DNA of 64,000 nt from DSNY01 sp040752195 (lineage in GTDB: Bacteria; Pseudomonadota; Gammaproteobacteria; Burkholderiales; Burkholderiaceae_F). This document shows, piece by piece, positions 25,242 to 36,200 of the stretch (position 1 is the stretch's first letter; each line of letters starts with the position of its first letter). The position numbers and the translations under genes were made by a program. The DNA lies in contig JBFMFC010000008.1 in assembly GCA_040752195.1 (NCBI GenBank), forward strand, positions 1 to 64,000, written 5' to 3'. The notes beneath the pieces were generated by a model. The model ran no database searches. It was not told the DNA's origin and was given only the letters and a program-made list of their open reading frames with translations.

Positions 25242-26065
25242 CAGCGCCGTTCGGGTTCGGGCGGCACGACTTCCAGCGGCGCGCCAAGTTGCCGCAGCCG
25301 GGCGAGCAACAGATCGAAGGCCGCGTCCACCGCCTTCGGCGACCCCTTGACGCCCAGCTCGATGTGGCGACGCGCCACCCTTCCATCGCTGCCGTTGCCC
25401 ATCGAGGGCAGGCTGAACGCCTTGACCTCCGGAAACCGTGCTTCGACCTCCTCCATGATCGGGGCGATCGCCGACTCGGGCGTTTCGAACACGAGCGTCG
25501 CGCGCTCGGCGCGCGGCACCTGGTTGAAGTACCCGCGGTACTCGCCGTCGAGAATCGACTCGATCATCGGCCACGCCATCGCCGGGAAGCCCGGCACGAA
25601 GTAGTGACGCGCCACCGCGAACCCCGGGATCCGGTTGAACGGGTTCGCGATGATGCGCGCACCGCGAGGGAACTCGCCCATTTTGAGTCGCTGCCGGTTC
25701 TCCGGCGTGCTCATGTCCGCGCTCCCGCGCCCCTCCGCAGCCATCTCGGCACATCGCTGTGCGATCAGGGCAGCCGCCTCGGGATGCAATTCGAGTTCCA
25801 CACCAAGCGCCTCGGCCGCTGCCTGACGCGTATGGTCGTCCGGGGTCGCGCCGATGCCGCCGCAGCTGAACACGACGTCGTCACTCGCAAACGAGCGACG
25901 CAGGGCCTCCGCGATCATCGCGCGGTCGTCCGGAAGGTAGTGCGCCCACGATAGGCGCAGTCCGCGAGCGTTGAGCAGCTCGATGACCTTGGCGAAGTGT
26001 TTGTCCGTACGCTTTCCGGACAGTATCTCGTCGCCGATTACGTACAGCCCGAAACGAGGGACCAC
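25241..26065 (-). CDS. MoaB/CinA-N-like molybdopterin-binding domain protein
   Basis: The 274-residue protein starts MVPRFGLYVIGDEILSGKRTDKH, the CinA/MoaB nucleotide- or pterin-binding fold (GDEILSG). It continues VFSCGGIGATPDDHTRQA (about 65-82), the GGxGxTxDDxT motif, then NPFNRIPGFAV and YFVPGFPAMAW. It lacks the C-terminal deamidase half of full CinA. The biochemical role of such stand-alone proteins is not established. It is the last gene of a four-gene - strand cluster, nine bases after the sterol desaturase-like gene. Confidence 0.85.
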   Translation of the reverse strand: MVPRFGLYVIGDEILSGKRTDKHFAKVIELLNARGLRLSWAHYLPDDRAMIAEALRRSFASDDVVFSCGGIGATPDDHTRQAAAEALGVELELHPEAAALIAQRCAEMAAEGRGSADMSTPENRQRLKMGEFPRGARIIANPFNRIPGFAVARHYFVPGFPAMAWPMIESILDGEYRGYFNQVPRAERATLVFETPESAIAPIMEEVEARFPEVKAFSLPSMGNGSDGRVARRHIELGVKGSPKAVDAAFDLLLARLRQLGAPLEVVPPEPERR

Positions 26066-26074
26066 GCGCTTACC

Positions 26075-27031
26075 TCATGCCGACGCGTCGAACAGGCGCT
26101 TCAAGCCGAGCCACTGCTGCGACCAGAAGCCGCGCCCGTAGTCGCGTCCGCTGCCGGCCGGCGCCGGAAGCTGATCGCGTACACCGGTCGGTTCGATCGT
26201 GCGGTCGAAGTCGGCCGTGCCGAACCACTGATCCCACAGCGGACACAGCACGGCGAAGTTGCAGCCGTATCGCCGACCCTCGTGTCCGACGCCGATCGCG
26301 TGATGGCGCCGATGGAACACCGGTCCCACGAGCACTCGCCTCAGCGGCCCCATCGTCCACGCGACGTTGGCGTGTTGCAGACTTTGCAGCACGCGCGTCG
26401 CGATGACCAGGCCGACGAATTGCTCCGGACCGACACCGATCGCCAGCGCGACGACGGCCTTGGCTCCGTCAACGATGAAGCTGTCGAGCAGATGGTTGCG
26501 GCTGTCGGTCCACAGCGACATCTTCCGCTGCGAGTGATGCAGCGCGTGCAGCGCCCACCACCACCGGAAGCGGTGCTGCGCGCGGTGCAGCCAGTAGTCG
26601 GTGAAGTCGAGCGCGATCAGATACAGCGTGAAGCTCACGAGCGGAACATCGGTGACGCCGGGCCACAGCGCGTCGAGCTCGAACGGCGTGTAACCGGCGC
26701 CGCGCAACGCCTGGGTGACGCGATCGACGAGCGGCGTCATCACGAAGAACATCAGCAGCGAGAACGCGCCGAGTCTGTGCAGCAGCGTGTAGATCACGTC
26801 GACGCCGACGCCGCGCCGATCGCCCCAGCGCTCGGCCGGGTACAGCGCCTCGAGCGGCCGCAGCACCGTGTACAGAACGACGACCTGAAGCGCGCCGAGC
26901 AGGAACCATTCCGTCGCCGCGTACGCGTCGTCGACGTAGCGCATGCCGCCAAGCGCGTACAACAACGGCTGCACGATCGCCTCGAACAGCGCCGTTTGCG
27001 CTTCGTCGAGCAGTTGCCCCAAGCCGTCCAT
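26075..27031 (-). CDS. Sterol desaturase/fatty-acid hydroxylase family membrane enzyme
   Basis: The 318-residue integral membrane protein has about four helices and the His clusters of the di-iron superfamily: DYWLHRAQH, LHALHHSQRKMS and FHRRHHAIGVG. These enzymes hydroxylate or desaturate lipids with O2 at the inner membrane. The substrate is unknown. It sits four bases after the polysaccharide deacetylase gene, suggesting a shared envelope or lipid pathway. Confidence 0.85.
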   Translation of the reverse strand: MDGLGQLLDEAQTALFEAIVQPLLYALGGMRYVDDAYAATEWFLLGALQVVVLYTVLRPLEALYPAERWGDRRGVGVDVIYTLLHRLGAFSLLMFFVMTPLVDRVTQALRGAGYTPFELDALWPGVTDVPLVSFTLYLIALDFTDYWLHRAQHRFRWWWALHALHHSQRKMSLWTDSRNHLLDSFIVDGAKAVVALAIGVGPEQFVGLVIATRVLQSLQHANVAWTMGPLRRVLVGPVFHRRHHAIGVGHEGRRYGCNFAVLCPLWDQWFGTADFDRTIEPTGVRDQLPAPAGSGRDYGRGFWSQQWLGLKRLFDASA

Positions 27032-27035
27032 CCCG

Positions 27036-27854
27036 TCACCTCGCCGCCGCCAACCGCGCAGGGACCGCGCCGGCGTCGGCGCGGTATTGCGGATGCTCGC
27101 GCAACGTACGGAAGCACAGCCCGCGCCGCTTGAGCCCGGCGATCAGCGGGTCGAGCATCGGCGCGAAGGGCTCGCGCCGCGATCGGATGCCCAGGTGCGC
27201 CATCAGCACGTCGCCGTCGCGGACGCGCTCGAGCGCGCGCGCGAGCAGCCGGTCGTTCGGGTGGGTCTCGGACGGCAGCTCGTCCCCCAGGAAGCCGGCG
27301 TCGGCCCAATGAACGTGCGAATAGCCGCAGGCACCCGCCGCAGCGAGTGCGTTGGGCGTCGTCACGCCCCCGGGCGCGCGCCACAGCGCGTCGAGCCGAC
27401 GCCCGGTGAGTGCGGCGAACGCGCGGTTCACGCGGCCGAGTTCTTCGCAGATCTGCTCGGGCGACAGCGCGACCTCGCGGCCCGCCGATTCGCCAAACTG
27501 CGGCCGATAGCGCACGCCGCCGCCCGCCGTGTCCGCGACGAACCGGCCGTGCCGCCACGTGTGACTGCCGAATGCGTGTCCCTCGTCGGCGCGCGCCTTC
27601 CAGTACGCACCCCAGCTCGCGTCGAGCGCATGGTCGCCGCGCGAGGTGCGTTCGTTGGCGAGAAAGAAGGTGGCCCGCACGTCGTGCTGGCGCAGGATCC
27701 GTGCGATCTCCTCCGCGTGGCGCATGTTGCCGGTGTCGAGGGTCAGGAACACGACGCCGCGACACTCGGACGCGGTCGCCGGCGTCGTCGCGAACAGTGC
27801 GTTGATCAGCCATGCCGCCACGCCGAAGCCGCGGCCGGGCGATCGCGTCGTCAC
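27036..27854 (-). CDS. Secreted polysaccharide deacetylase-like protein
   Basis: The 272-residue protein has a signal peptide (about 8-31, cut near TASE) and a NodB-type domain. Motif 1 is LTLDTGN, in place of the usual TFDDG, so the second Asp (a metal ligand) is Thr. Motif 2 FGSHTWRH retains both metal His. LWRAPGGVTT supplies the Arg-x-Pro motif. The GTG at 27854 overlaps the propeller stop (GTGA), giving translational coupling. An alternative GTG lies two codons upstream. The changed ligand suggests altered metal binding or substrate. Confidence 0.75.
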   Translation of the reverse strand: MTTRSPGRGFGVAAWLINALFATTPATASECRGVVFLTLDTGNMRHAEEIARILRQHDVRATFFLANERTSRGDHALDASWGAYWKARADEGHAFGSHTWRHGRFVADTAGGGVRYRPQFGESAGREVALSPEQICEELGRVNRAFAALTGRRLDALWRAPGGVTTPNALAAAGACGYSHVHWADAGFLGDELPSETHPNDRLLARALERVRDGDVLMAHLGIRSRREPFAPMLDPLIAGLKRRGLCFRTLREHPQYRADAGAVPARLAAAR

Positions 27855-28834
27855 TTCCACGGCGCGGAGTTCGCCAGGAAAACGCCGTGCGGCGACTTGC
27901 CGACCGCGATCGTCTGCACGACCTTGCGCGCGGCGATGTCGACGACGGCCACGCGTTTGGCCCAGCGCTGGGTCACCCACAACAGCTTGCCGTCGGCGGT
28001 GACGTCCATGCAGTCGGGGCCGTTCGGCACCGCGATGTCGAACTTCTTCTCGAGCGTCACCTGATCGATCAGGCTCACGGTGTCATCGACGCGATTGCTG
28101 ACGAAGACGTGCCGGCCATCGCCGAGCGGCCGGAAGTTGTGCGCGCCACGGCCGGTGACGATGCGCTTGACGCTCTTCTGCGCACGCCAGTCGATCACCT
28201 CGACGTAGTCCTTGCCCATCACGCCGACGAGCAGGTGACGGTCGTCCGGCGTCATCCAGATCCCCGCCGGCAGGTCGCCAACCTTGAGCTTCCAGGCGAT
28301 GCTCTGGTCGGCCAGCCGGATGGCGGCGACTTCGTGGCTGTCCTGCAGCGTGACGAACACGAACTGGCTGTCGGCGGAGAAGGTCAGGTGGCTCGGTGCC
28401 TTCGCCAGCGCGATCTGCCGAACCGGGCGGAAGGCGACCCGCGCGCCTTCGCCGTCGACGGAGTAGACGTCGACGCGATCGAGCCGCAGCGCCGCGGTCA
28501 CGAACCACTTGCGGTCGGGCGAGTAGCCGAGCTGGTACGGGTCCGGCACGTTGCGCATGCGCCGCAGCACTTCGCCCGTGACCGGATCGAGGAAGTGCAG
28601 GTCGTTGCTCATCGCGTTGGCGACGATCAGCGCGCTGCCGTCCGGTGTGCGCATCAAGTGGTGCGGCTCCTTGCCCGCGTCGAAGCGCCGGATCTCGGTG
28701 CGCGTCGCCGGGTCGATCAGACTGACCGACGCCTCCCCCGAGTTCAGTACGACGACGACGTTGCTCCAGGCCGCGAGCGGCCACGCGAGCAGCACGGCCA
28801 TCGCGGCGGCCCATCTTCCAGCGAACACGTACAT
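27851..28834 (-). CDS. Secreted beta-propeller (YncE/cytochrome d1-like) protein
   Basis: The 327-residue protein has a signal peptide (1-24) and about seven blades with recurring SxDSQFVFVTLQ-like and TPDGSALIVANAMSND-like strands (YVTN family). No heme motif is present. It is periplasmic, probably a binding or scaffold protein. First gene of the cluster with the deacetylase, desaturase-like and MoaB-like genes; spacings are -4, 4 and 9 bases. A Shine-Dalgarno (AGGAGGGG) precedes ATG 28834. Confidence 0.8.
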   Translation of the reverse strand: MYVFAGRWAAAMAVLLAWPLAAWSNVVVVLNSGEASVSLIDPATRTEIRRFDAGKEPHHLMRTPDGSALIVANAMSNDLHFLDPVTGEVLRRMRNVPDPYQLGYSPDRKWFVTAALRLDRVDVYSVDGEGARVAFRPVRQIALAKAPSHLTFSADSQFVFVTLQDSHEVAAIRLADQSIAWKLKVGDLPAGIWMTPDDRHLLVGVMGKDYVEVIDWRAQKSVKRIVTGRGAHNFRPLGDGRHVFVSNRVDDTVSLIDQVTLEKKFDIAVPNGPDCMDVTADGKLLWVTQRWAKRVAVVDIAARKVVQTIAVGKSPHGVFLANSAPWK

Positions 28835-29025
28835 GGCAATCCCCTCCTGTCCGCGCCGATTCTAGCCGCGAGGCGGGCCACCACCGCGCGCCGAATAGGC
28901 CCGCTTGCCGACTGCAACCAGATGTTTCACCCGTCCACGCCGCACGCCGGCCGACCGTTGACGGAGCAGACGCATCCGGACCCCGGATACGTGCTAGAAG
29001 ACGCCAATGCCCCTCGAGGTCCCGC

Positions 29026-31166
29026 ATGTTCATCGCCCAACGTCGGCATCGATGGCTTCGCACCGGTCTGCTGCAGTTCGCGGCGCTCGTCCTGGCGACC
29101 GGCTGCGTGGTCACTGCGCCGAGCGCGCGCACCGATCCCGGTGAGGACGCCGTCGATCCGCCGGCGCGCGTCGGCCGCATCGCGCTGCTGTCCGGGCCCG
29201 TCACGTTGACCGACCTGCAGGACGGCGATGCCGAAGCCGCCACGCTGAACTGGCCGATCACCTCGCAGCAGCGGCTGAGCACGGGCCGGCTTGGCCGCGC
29301 CGAAGTTCGGATCGGCTCGCTCGCGGTCCGCCTCGACGGTGACACCGACGTCGACTTCAATCGCATCGATGACGAGCTGATCCAGATCGTCGTCCAGCGC
29401 GGGACCGCGGCGCTGCGCGTGCGCAACCGCGGACTGCTGCGCGAGATCGACCTGCTGACACCGCGCGAGCGCATCGCCCTCGAGGACGTAGGCCGCTACC
29501 GGGTCGACGTCGACCGCGCCCCCGGTATCACGGCGGTCACCGCACACGTCGGCTACGCGCGCATCAGCGCCGGCCGTAACACCTTCGTCGTGCAGAGCGG
29601 CCAGCGCGGCGAGGTGAGTTCGTACCCGATGGTGTCGTTTCAGCTCGTCACGCCCGCGCCCGACTCGTTCGACGACTGGGTCGCCGCGCGCGACCGGCGC
29701 GACGACGCGCTGCGCAGCCGGCACTATGTCTCGGAGGAAACGACGGGTGTCGAAAGCCTCGACGACTACGGCGAGTGGCGCACGGTCGACAGCTACGGCC
29801 CGGTCTGGTTCCCGTCCGGCGTACCGGTCGGTTGGGCTCCATACCGGTACGGCCGCTGGGCGTGGATCGCGCCCTGGGGGTGGACGTGGATCGACGAAGC
29901 GCCGTGGGGGTTCGCGCCTTTCCACTACGGCCGATGGGTGCTCGTCGGCGGCGTATGGGGCTGGGTTCCGGGNNNNNNNNNNNNNNNNNNNNNNNNNNNN
30001 NNNNNNNNNNNNNNNNNNNNNNNNNNNNNNNNNNNNNNNNNNNNNNNNNNNNNNNNNNNNNNNNNNNNNNNNGGTACGGCCGCTGGGCGTGGATCGCGCC
30101 CTGGGGGTGGACGTGGATCGACGAAGCGCCGTGGGGGTTCGCGCCTTTCCACTACGGCCGATGGGTGCTCGTCGGCGGCGTATGGGGCTGGGTTCCGGGT
30201 GTGATCGTGCCGCGTCCCGTTTACGCGCCGGCCCTCGTCGTCTGGTATGGATCGCCCGGTGTGAGCGTCGGCGTCACGATCGGCGGACCGGTCGGCTGGT
30301 TTCCGCTCGGTCCGCGCGAGGTCTTCATTCCCTACTACCGCTGCTCGCGCCGGCATATCAATTACGTGAACGTGCAGCACATCACGAACATCAACCAGAT
30401 CACGGTCATCAATCCGCCGCCGCGCTACGTGCATCAACAGCCGGGGCACTCGACCTGGGCGCCGGGCGATGCGCTGCTGCGCCGCGTCCCGGTCCACAAC
30501 GTCGTGCGGCCGGCGCCGAACGACTGGGTGAAGATCCCGACCCGAACGACACCACCGGTCATCGTCGCGGGCGAAGCGAGCAAGAAGCGCCTGGTCGCCA
30601 ATGCCATCGCCGCGCCCGCCCCGGCGCCCGACCCGCGCGACGCGGGCGGACTCCGGCCGGACCGCCGCGGCGACGATGAGCGCGTGCGGCCGCAGCCGCG
30701 CGAAGTCGCGCCGCCCGCTGCGGAACGGCGCGCGGACGGCGAACGCGTGCGCGCAATGCCCACACCGGAGCGTGCCCACGAGTCGTCGCCGAAGCGTGTG
30801 CAGCCTCCGCTCGCCGTGCCGGCGCAACCGCCCGTCGCGACGCTCCCGCCACCTGCGCCGGCCGTACCTGGAACGCGCAGCGTCGACGGCGAAGCGCGGC
30901 AACCGGCGAAGCGCGTCGCGCCGGCTCCCGAAGGGTTCCGGCCTCCGCCGACCCACGTTCCCGCGCCGGGCGGTCGCCCGCAGCCGCGCGTCGATGCCCC
31001 GCGCGTGGAGCAACCGCGTTCCGCGCCGCCCGCGGCAGAGCCACCGCGCGAAGCTCGGCCGCAGCCCAAGGAGCGTGGCCCGGTCGAAAGCGGGCCAAGA
31101 CCCAAGCCCCCCTCCGAGCAGGCCGGTCACGAGCGTCGGGGCAAACTGCAGATGCGCGCGGAGTGA
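29026..31166 (+). CDS. FecR-like/DUF6600 lipoprotein with a Trp-rich region and Pro/Arg-rich tail
   Basis: After removal of the artefactual 227 bases the protein has 637 residues. LVLATGC (about 22-28) is a lipobox, so it is probably a lipoprotein. A FecR-like beta domain follows (about 50-195). Then comes a Trp/Tyr-Gly-Arg repeat region (APYRYGRWAWIAPWGWTWID) typical of DUF6600. The last 200 residues are disordered and rich in Pro, Arg and Ala. Such proteins lie in the envelope; function unknown. The gene stands alone. Confidence 0.8.
29846..30199. other. Second scaffold gap of 100 N with duplicated 127-bp flanks
   Basis: Bases 29973-30072 are N. The 127 bases before (29846-29972) and after (30073-30199) are identical. 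Skipping the N run and one copy gives an uninterrupted 638-codon frame, while keeping them shifts the frame by two. The overlap length is identical to that at 20507-20860. Confidence 0.9.
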
Positions 31167-31328
31167 CCACACGACGGCGACCGCACCGTCGAGCGAACCG
31201 GGGTGCATGTGCTGTGTCTGACGTGTGACACGGAACTGGCGCGTTTTTCGAGGCTGCACCGCGCAGTGACCTGCCCTTAGAATGGCCCGGCAGTTCCGCA
31301 GTACGCGTTCCGCCAAGGGAGGCCGACC

Positions 31329-31898
31329 ATGACGAAGCTCAGCTCACTCGCTCCCGCGGCCCTGACCGTTGCGCTCCTCGGATGCGCGACCCCGGGTGCC
31401 CAGAACCCTGCGCCGGCGGCCTCGACGTTCAAGGCGGCGCACGTCGAGGTGGTTTCCGCGCAGTTCGGCGTGTTCGGCGCAGACCCGAGCGGCCGCCGCA
31501 TCCTGTTCGAAACGAACAAGTTCCCTGCGATCACGGCGGCGCCGTACGGCTGGTACATCGTCTTCAAGACCGACAAGCCGACGGTGATCTGGCGTGAGGA
31601 GTTCGAGCTGCCCGAAGCGCCGCCGACCTGGGGGCCGGGCGAAGCGATGGGCATCTACACGATTTCACCCGATCGCAAGACCGCCGTCACCGAGCGCATC
31701 ATTCCGACGCGGCTCGGTTTCATCGCCAACGAGTGGCGCTACGCGCCCGGCGATCCGATCGGCGCGCACGCGATGCGCGTCTACATCGACGGCCAGTTGA
31801 TCAAGGAATTCAAGTTCGACATCGAGGCGGCGCCGGAAGGCGAGCGCGGCGGGCCGCGTAGCCCGCACGGGCCGCGCCGCGGCGGATCGACGACCTGA
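31329..31898 (+). CDS. Small lipoprotein of unknown function
   Basis: The 189-residue protein has a lipoprotein signal (LTVALLGC, Cys19), an Ala/Pro linker and a single beta-rich domain (about 35-165; GVFGADPSGRRILFETNKFP and WREEFELPEAPPTWGPGE stand out). The C-terminus is Gly/Arg-rich. I do not recognise the family. The Shine-Dalgarno AAGGGAGG is well placed before ATG 31329. A TAGAAT at 31278-31283 may be its -10 box. The 184 bases after it hold no gene. Confidence 0.7.
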   Translation: MTKLSSLAPAALTVALLGCATPGAQNPAPAASTFKAAHVEVVSAQFGVFGADPSGRRILFETNKFPAITAAPYGWYIVFKTDKPTVIWREEFELPEAPPTWGPGEAMGIYTISPDRKTAVTERIIPTRLGFIANEWRYAPGDPIGAHAMRVYIDGQLIKEFKFDIEAAPEGERGGPRSPHGPRRGGSTT

Positions 31899-32082
31899 CC
31901 CCCCGCGCCGGTGCGAACGCTGCGTGCGCGTTCGGCCGCAGCGCTGCCGCCGCGAGCGAGACGCACTCGCGCACGGCGCTGCGGCGGGCGACGCCGCGCT
32001 CGAACGGCTGACGCGAATCGCCCGAGCCCCTTCGCTGCCGCGTGACTTCGCCGGAGCGACCGCGCCGCTCGACGAAGGACGG

Positions 32083-32565
32083 TCAATGCTTCACGCGGTC
32101 GCGCGAAGGAAGCCGGTACATCCACACCGCGAGCGCCAGCCCCGTTGCGGCCAGCACCGCCTTCAGCCACGCCGGCTCGACAAAGAAGACGATCGAGATC
32201 GCGAGCGTCACGAGCATCAGGCCGATCGCCGCCACCTTGGTCCGGTACGGGATCGAGCGATGCCTGCGCCATTCGTGGATCATCGGACCGAAGGTCCGGT
32301 TCGACAGCAGCCGGTAGTACAAGCGCTTCGATGCGCGCGCGTAGCACGCCGCCGCGAGCAGCATGAACGGCGTGGTCGGCAGGACCGGCACGAACAGGCC
32401 GACCAATCCGAGCGCGACGAACACGGTGCCGGCGACGAGCAGCAGCCCGCGGACGACCGGAGATGCATGCTCGCGCACCGCATCGTCGCCAGCCAGCGCT
32501 TCGGACTGCGTACCCTGCCCAACGTCCCGCTTCGTGTCCACGACTGGATGAACCGGATGGGTCAA
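32083..32565 (-). CDS. ybaN: YbaN family (DUF454) membrane protein
   Basis: The 160-residue protein has a basic cytoplasmic N-terminus, two helices around GLLLVAGTVFVALGLVGLFVP and LPTTPFMLLAAACYARAS (DUF454 signature LPxTPF), then SNRTFGPMIHEWRRHRSIP and two more helices. Function unknown. ATG 32565 gives an N-terminus longer than most members; a start nearer residue 30 would also fit. It is divergent from the next gene by 56 bases. Confidence 0.8.
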   Translation of the reverse strand: MTHPVHPVVDTKRDVGQGTQSEALAGDDAVREHASPVVRGLLLVAGTVFVALGLVGLFVPVLPTTPFMLLAAACYARASKRLYYRLLSNRTFGPMIHEWRRHRSIPYRTKVAAIGLMLVTLAISIVFFVEPAWLKAVLAATGLALAVWMYRLPSRDRVKH

Positions 32566-32621
32566 ACCACCGCTACTCTAGCGGCAAAGCGAGACATCCC
32601 GATCGAATCCGCGCAAACGCG

Positions 32622-33290
32622 ATGACGCCGACCCCGCTCACCCTCGCCGCGCTCGCGATCGCAGCATTCGGCTCGCTGTTCGTTGCCGCCGGCGTCGTCG
32701 CGCTGTTTCGCGTGCGTCCGCTGCGCGCGCTGACGCGACTGCTCGCCGGTGCGCTGCTGATCGCGATCGGCGCGCTCGCGGGCGCGATCGCGTTCGGAGT
32801 CAAAGGCTATCGGGCGTTGACACATGAAGAAATCGCCGCACGGCTCGACGTCACGCCGCTCGGCCCGCAGCGCTTCGCGGCGACGTTTCGTTTCGCCGAC
32901 GGCCGCAGCGCGAGCTACACGCTGGCCGGCGATGCGATCTACGTCGACGCGCACGTGCTGAAGTGGAAGCCCTGGGCCAACGTGCTCGGGCTGCACACAT
33001 CGTATGAGCTGGCCCGCGTCGCCGGCCGTTACGACGACCTCGAAAGGGAGCGCAGCGCGCCGCGCACCGTGTACGCGCTCGGCGCCGAACGGCCGATCGA
33101 TCTGTTCGCGCTGCGCAGGCGCCACGCATGGCTCGCGCCGATCGTCGACGCCGAGTACGGTTCGGGGACGTTCGTCGCAGCGGACAAGGCGCAAGTGCTG
33201 GAGTTGCGCGTGTCGACGACTGGGCTGCTGCTGCGGCCGCTCGTCAACGGCGCAGGCTCTCCCACGCCCTCGTCAGCCGTTTCACGCTGA
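32622..33290 (+). CDS. Uncharacterised two-helix membrane protein
   Basis: The 222-residue protein starts with two transmembrane helices (about 7-30 and 38-60) and then a conserved soluble domain with YRALTHEEIAARL, AGDAIYVDAHVLKWKPWANVL, AGRYDDLERERSAPRTVY and PIVDAEYGSGTFV. Relatives in betaproteobacteria are sometimes labelled cation efflux pump, with no structural support that I can see. Its 3' end overlaps that of the convergent hrpA gene by 47 bases. Confidence 0.75.
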   Translation: MTPTPLTLAALAIAAFGSLFVAAGVVALFRVRPLRALTRLLAGALLIAIGALAGAIAFGVKGYRALTHEEIAARLDVTPLGPQRFAATFRFADGRSASYTLAGDAIYVDAHVLKWKPWANVLGLHTSYELARVAGRYDDLERERSAPRTVYALGAERPIDLFALRRRHAWLAPIVDAEYGSGTFVAADKAQVLELRVSTTGLLLRPLVNGAGSPTPSSAVSR

Positions 33291-36200
33291 CCGGCATCGG
33301 CGTTCGCAGCTCCTGCGCGAACAGCGAAACACGCAGCTCCTCCAGCAGCCAGCGGAATTCCTCCAGCCGCGGATCGGCCACGCCCTTGCGTGCGGTCAGC
33401 TCGCGCAGATAGGGCGCCTGCAACTGCGCGACCTCGTTCATCCGCTGCGCGTCGCGCGCGGGGTCGGACTTCAGTTTGTCGAGCCGCAGCGCGATCGCCT
33501 TCAGGTACCTCGGGTAGTGCGCCAGCTGCGCCGGCGGCGTCGCGACGACAAAGCGCTTCGGAAACAGCCACGCGAGCTGCTGTTCGATGTCGGCGACCGC
33601 GGCGGCAAACGCGCGCGCGGCGGCGAGCTTCTTCGGCAGCGCCGCCGCCTCCTGCACGATCGCGGTCGCGAGCCGCGCCACTTCCTGCGCGATCAGGTTC
33701 AGCTTGCCGCGCGCGTCGTTCTTGCGGGCGACGAAGCACGCGTTGTCGGTCGGCCACGGGTCGGCGAGGCAGGTGCGATCGATCGCCGCAGTGATCACCT
33801 GATCGCGCAGCTCCTCGAAGCTCGGCAGCGCGGCGGCGAGCCCCGGCACGGTGCTCGCCTGCATCTGCACGGTCTGCAGGGCGCTCAGACTCTTTTCGAC
33901 GAACTTCACCTGCTCTTTCAGTTGCAGGCGAAACAGCCGCCGTAGTCCGTCGCGATGTTTCGCGTGCGCCTGCTCGGCGTCGTCGAACACTTCGATCTCG
34001 CAGCGATCGCCGCGGTCGACGAGCGCCGGGAAACCGATCAGCTTCTGACCCTTGCGCTCGATTTCCAGCAGCTCAGGCAGTTCGCCGAAGTCCCAGTCGG
34101 TGATGTTCTCGTGCAACCCGACGGCGGTTTTCGCGTCCTGCGCCGCTACCTCACGCAGGCGCTGCTGTGCCTGCTCACCGAGTTCGGCACGCAGCGCCGC
34201 CAGACTGCGGCCCATGCCGAGCTGGCGGCCGTGCTCATCGACCACCTTGAAGTTCATCGTCAGATGCGCCGGCAGCGTCTCCAACTTGAAGTCGCCGGGC
34301 TGGCAAACGACGTTCTTCTGCTCGCGCAGGTCGGCGATCAGGGCGTCGGTCAGCGAACGCTGCGGCGCGGCCAGCTCGGCGGCGTGCCGCTCGACGAAGC
34401 CGGCCGCGTACTCGGGCAGCGGAACGCAATGCCGGCGCAGCTTCTGCGGCAGACTCTTCAGCAGCAGGTGCACCTTCTCCTTGAGCATGCCGGGCACCAG
34501 CCAGTCGCAGCGCACGGCATCGACCTGGTTCAGCGCCACCAGCGGCACCGTCAGCGTCACGCCGTCGCGCGGACTGCCAGGCTCGAAGTGGTAGGAGAGC
34601 GCCATCGTCACGCCGCGCATCTCCCACTGCTTGGGAAACAGCTCGGTCGTCACGCCGCGCGCTTCGTGCCGCATCAGCTCGTCGCGATTGAGGAACAGCA
34701 GCTTCGGTTGCGCCGGCTCCGCCTGCCTGCGCCATTTTTCGAACGACGCGCCCGAGCACACGTCGGCCGGGATCAGCGCGTCGTAGAAGCGATAGATCAG
34801 TTCGCCGTCCACCAGCACGTCGGGCCGGCGCGTCTTGTGCTCCAGCTCGCGGATCTCGCGCACCAGGCGACGGTTGTGAGCGAAGAACGGCGCCTGGGTT
34901 TCGTACTCACCCTCGACCAGCGCTTCGCGGATGAAGATCTCACGCGCGGCCTGCGGTTCCTTGCTGCCAAACTCGACGCGCCGCTGGTTGTAGACGACCA
35001 GGCCGTACAGCGTCGCGCGCTCGAAAGCGATCACCTGCGCGGGCTTCTTCTCCCAGTGCGGATCGCTCCACGACTTCTTCAGCAGGTGGGCGCCGACGCG
35101 TTCGAGCCACTGCGGCTCGATCGTCGCCACGCAACGCGCGAACAGCCGAGTCGTTTCGACCAGTTCCGCCGCCATCACCCAGCGCCCGGCCTTCTTCGCC
35201 AGCGGCGAACCCGGCCAGACGAAGAACTTGATGCCGCGCGCGCCGGCGTACGGCGGCTCGCGGTAGTCGGCGTCGAGCGTCTTGAAGCCGACGTTGCCGA
35301 GCAGCCCCGCGAGCAGCGACAGATGCACCTGCTCGAAGGTCGCCGGCGTGGTGTTCGGGCGCCACCCCATTTCGCCGGCGATCGCCGCGAGCTGCGAGTG
35401 GACCTCGCGCCATTCGCGCACGCGGCGCGGCGACAGGAAGTTCGACTTCAGCTCGTCGGTCAGCCTGCGGTTCGACTTCTTGTGCTCGAAGCGTTCCTCG
35501 ACGAAGTTCCACAGCTTGACGAACGACAGGAAGTCGCTCTTTTCGTCCGCGAACCTGCGATGCGCCTGATCCGCCGCCTGCTGCGCTTCGAGCGGCCGCT
35601 CGCGCGGATCCTGCACCGACAGCGCGGCGGCGATGATCAGCACCTCCGCCAGCGCGTGGTTGTCGCGAGCGGCGAGCAGCATGCGGCCGATGCGCGGATC
35701 GACCGGCAGCCGCGCGAGCTCGCGTCCGGTCGGTGTGAGCTCGTTGTTGCCGTCGACGGCGTTCAGTTCGGCCAGCAGGTCGTAGCCGTCGGCGATCGCG
35801 CGCGCCGGCGGCGGCTCGACGAACGGAAACGCTCGTACATCGCCCAAACCCAGCGCCTTCATGCGCAGAATGACCGAGGCCAGCGACGAGCGAAGGATCT
35901 CCGGATCGGTGAACTTCGGCCGCTTGGCGAAGCCCGCCTCGTCGTACAAGCGGATGCAGACGCCCGCCGCGACGCGGCCGCAGCGGCCGGCGCGCTGATC
36001 GGCGGACGCCTGCGAGATCGGCTCGACCTGAAGCTGCTCGACCTTGTTGCGATACGAGTAGCGCTTGACGCGCGCCAGCCCCGTGTCGACCACGTAGCGG
36101 ATGCCCGGCACGGTCAACGACGTCTCGGCCACATTGGTCGCGAGCACGATGCGGCGCGCGCCGCTCGGCTTGAAGACGCGCTCCTGCTCCTCGGCCGACA

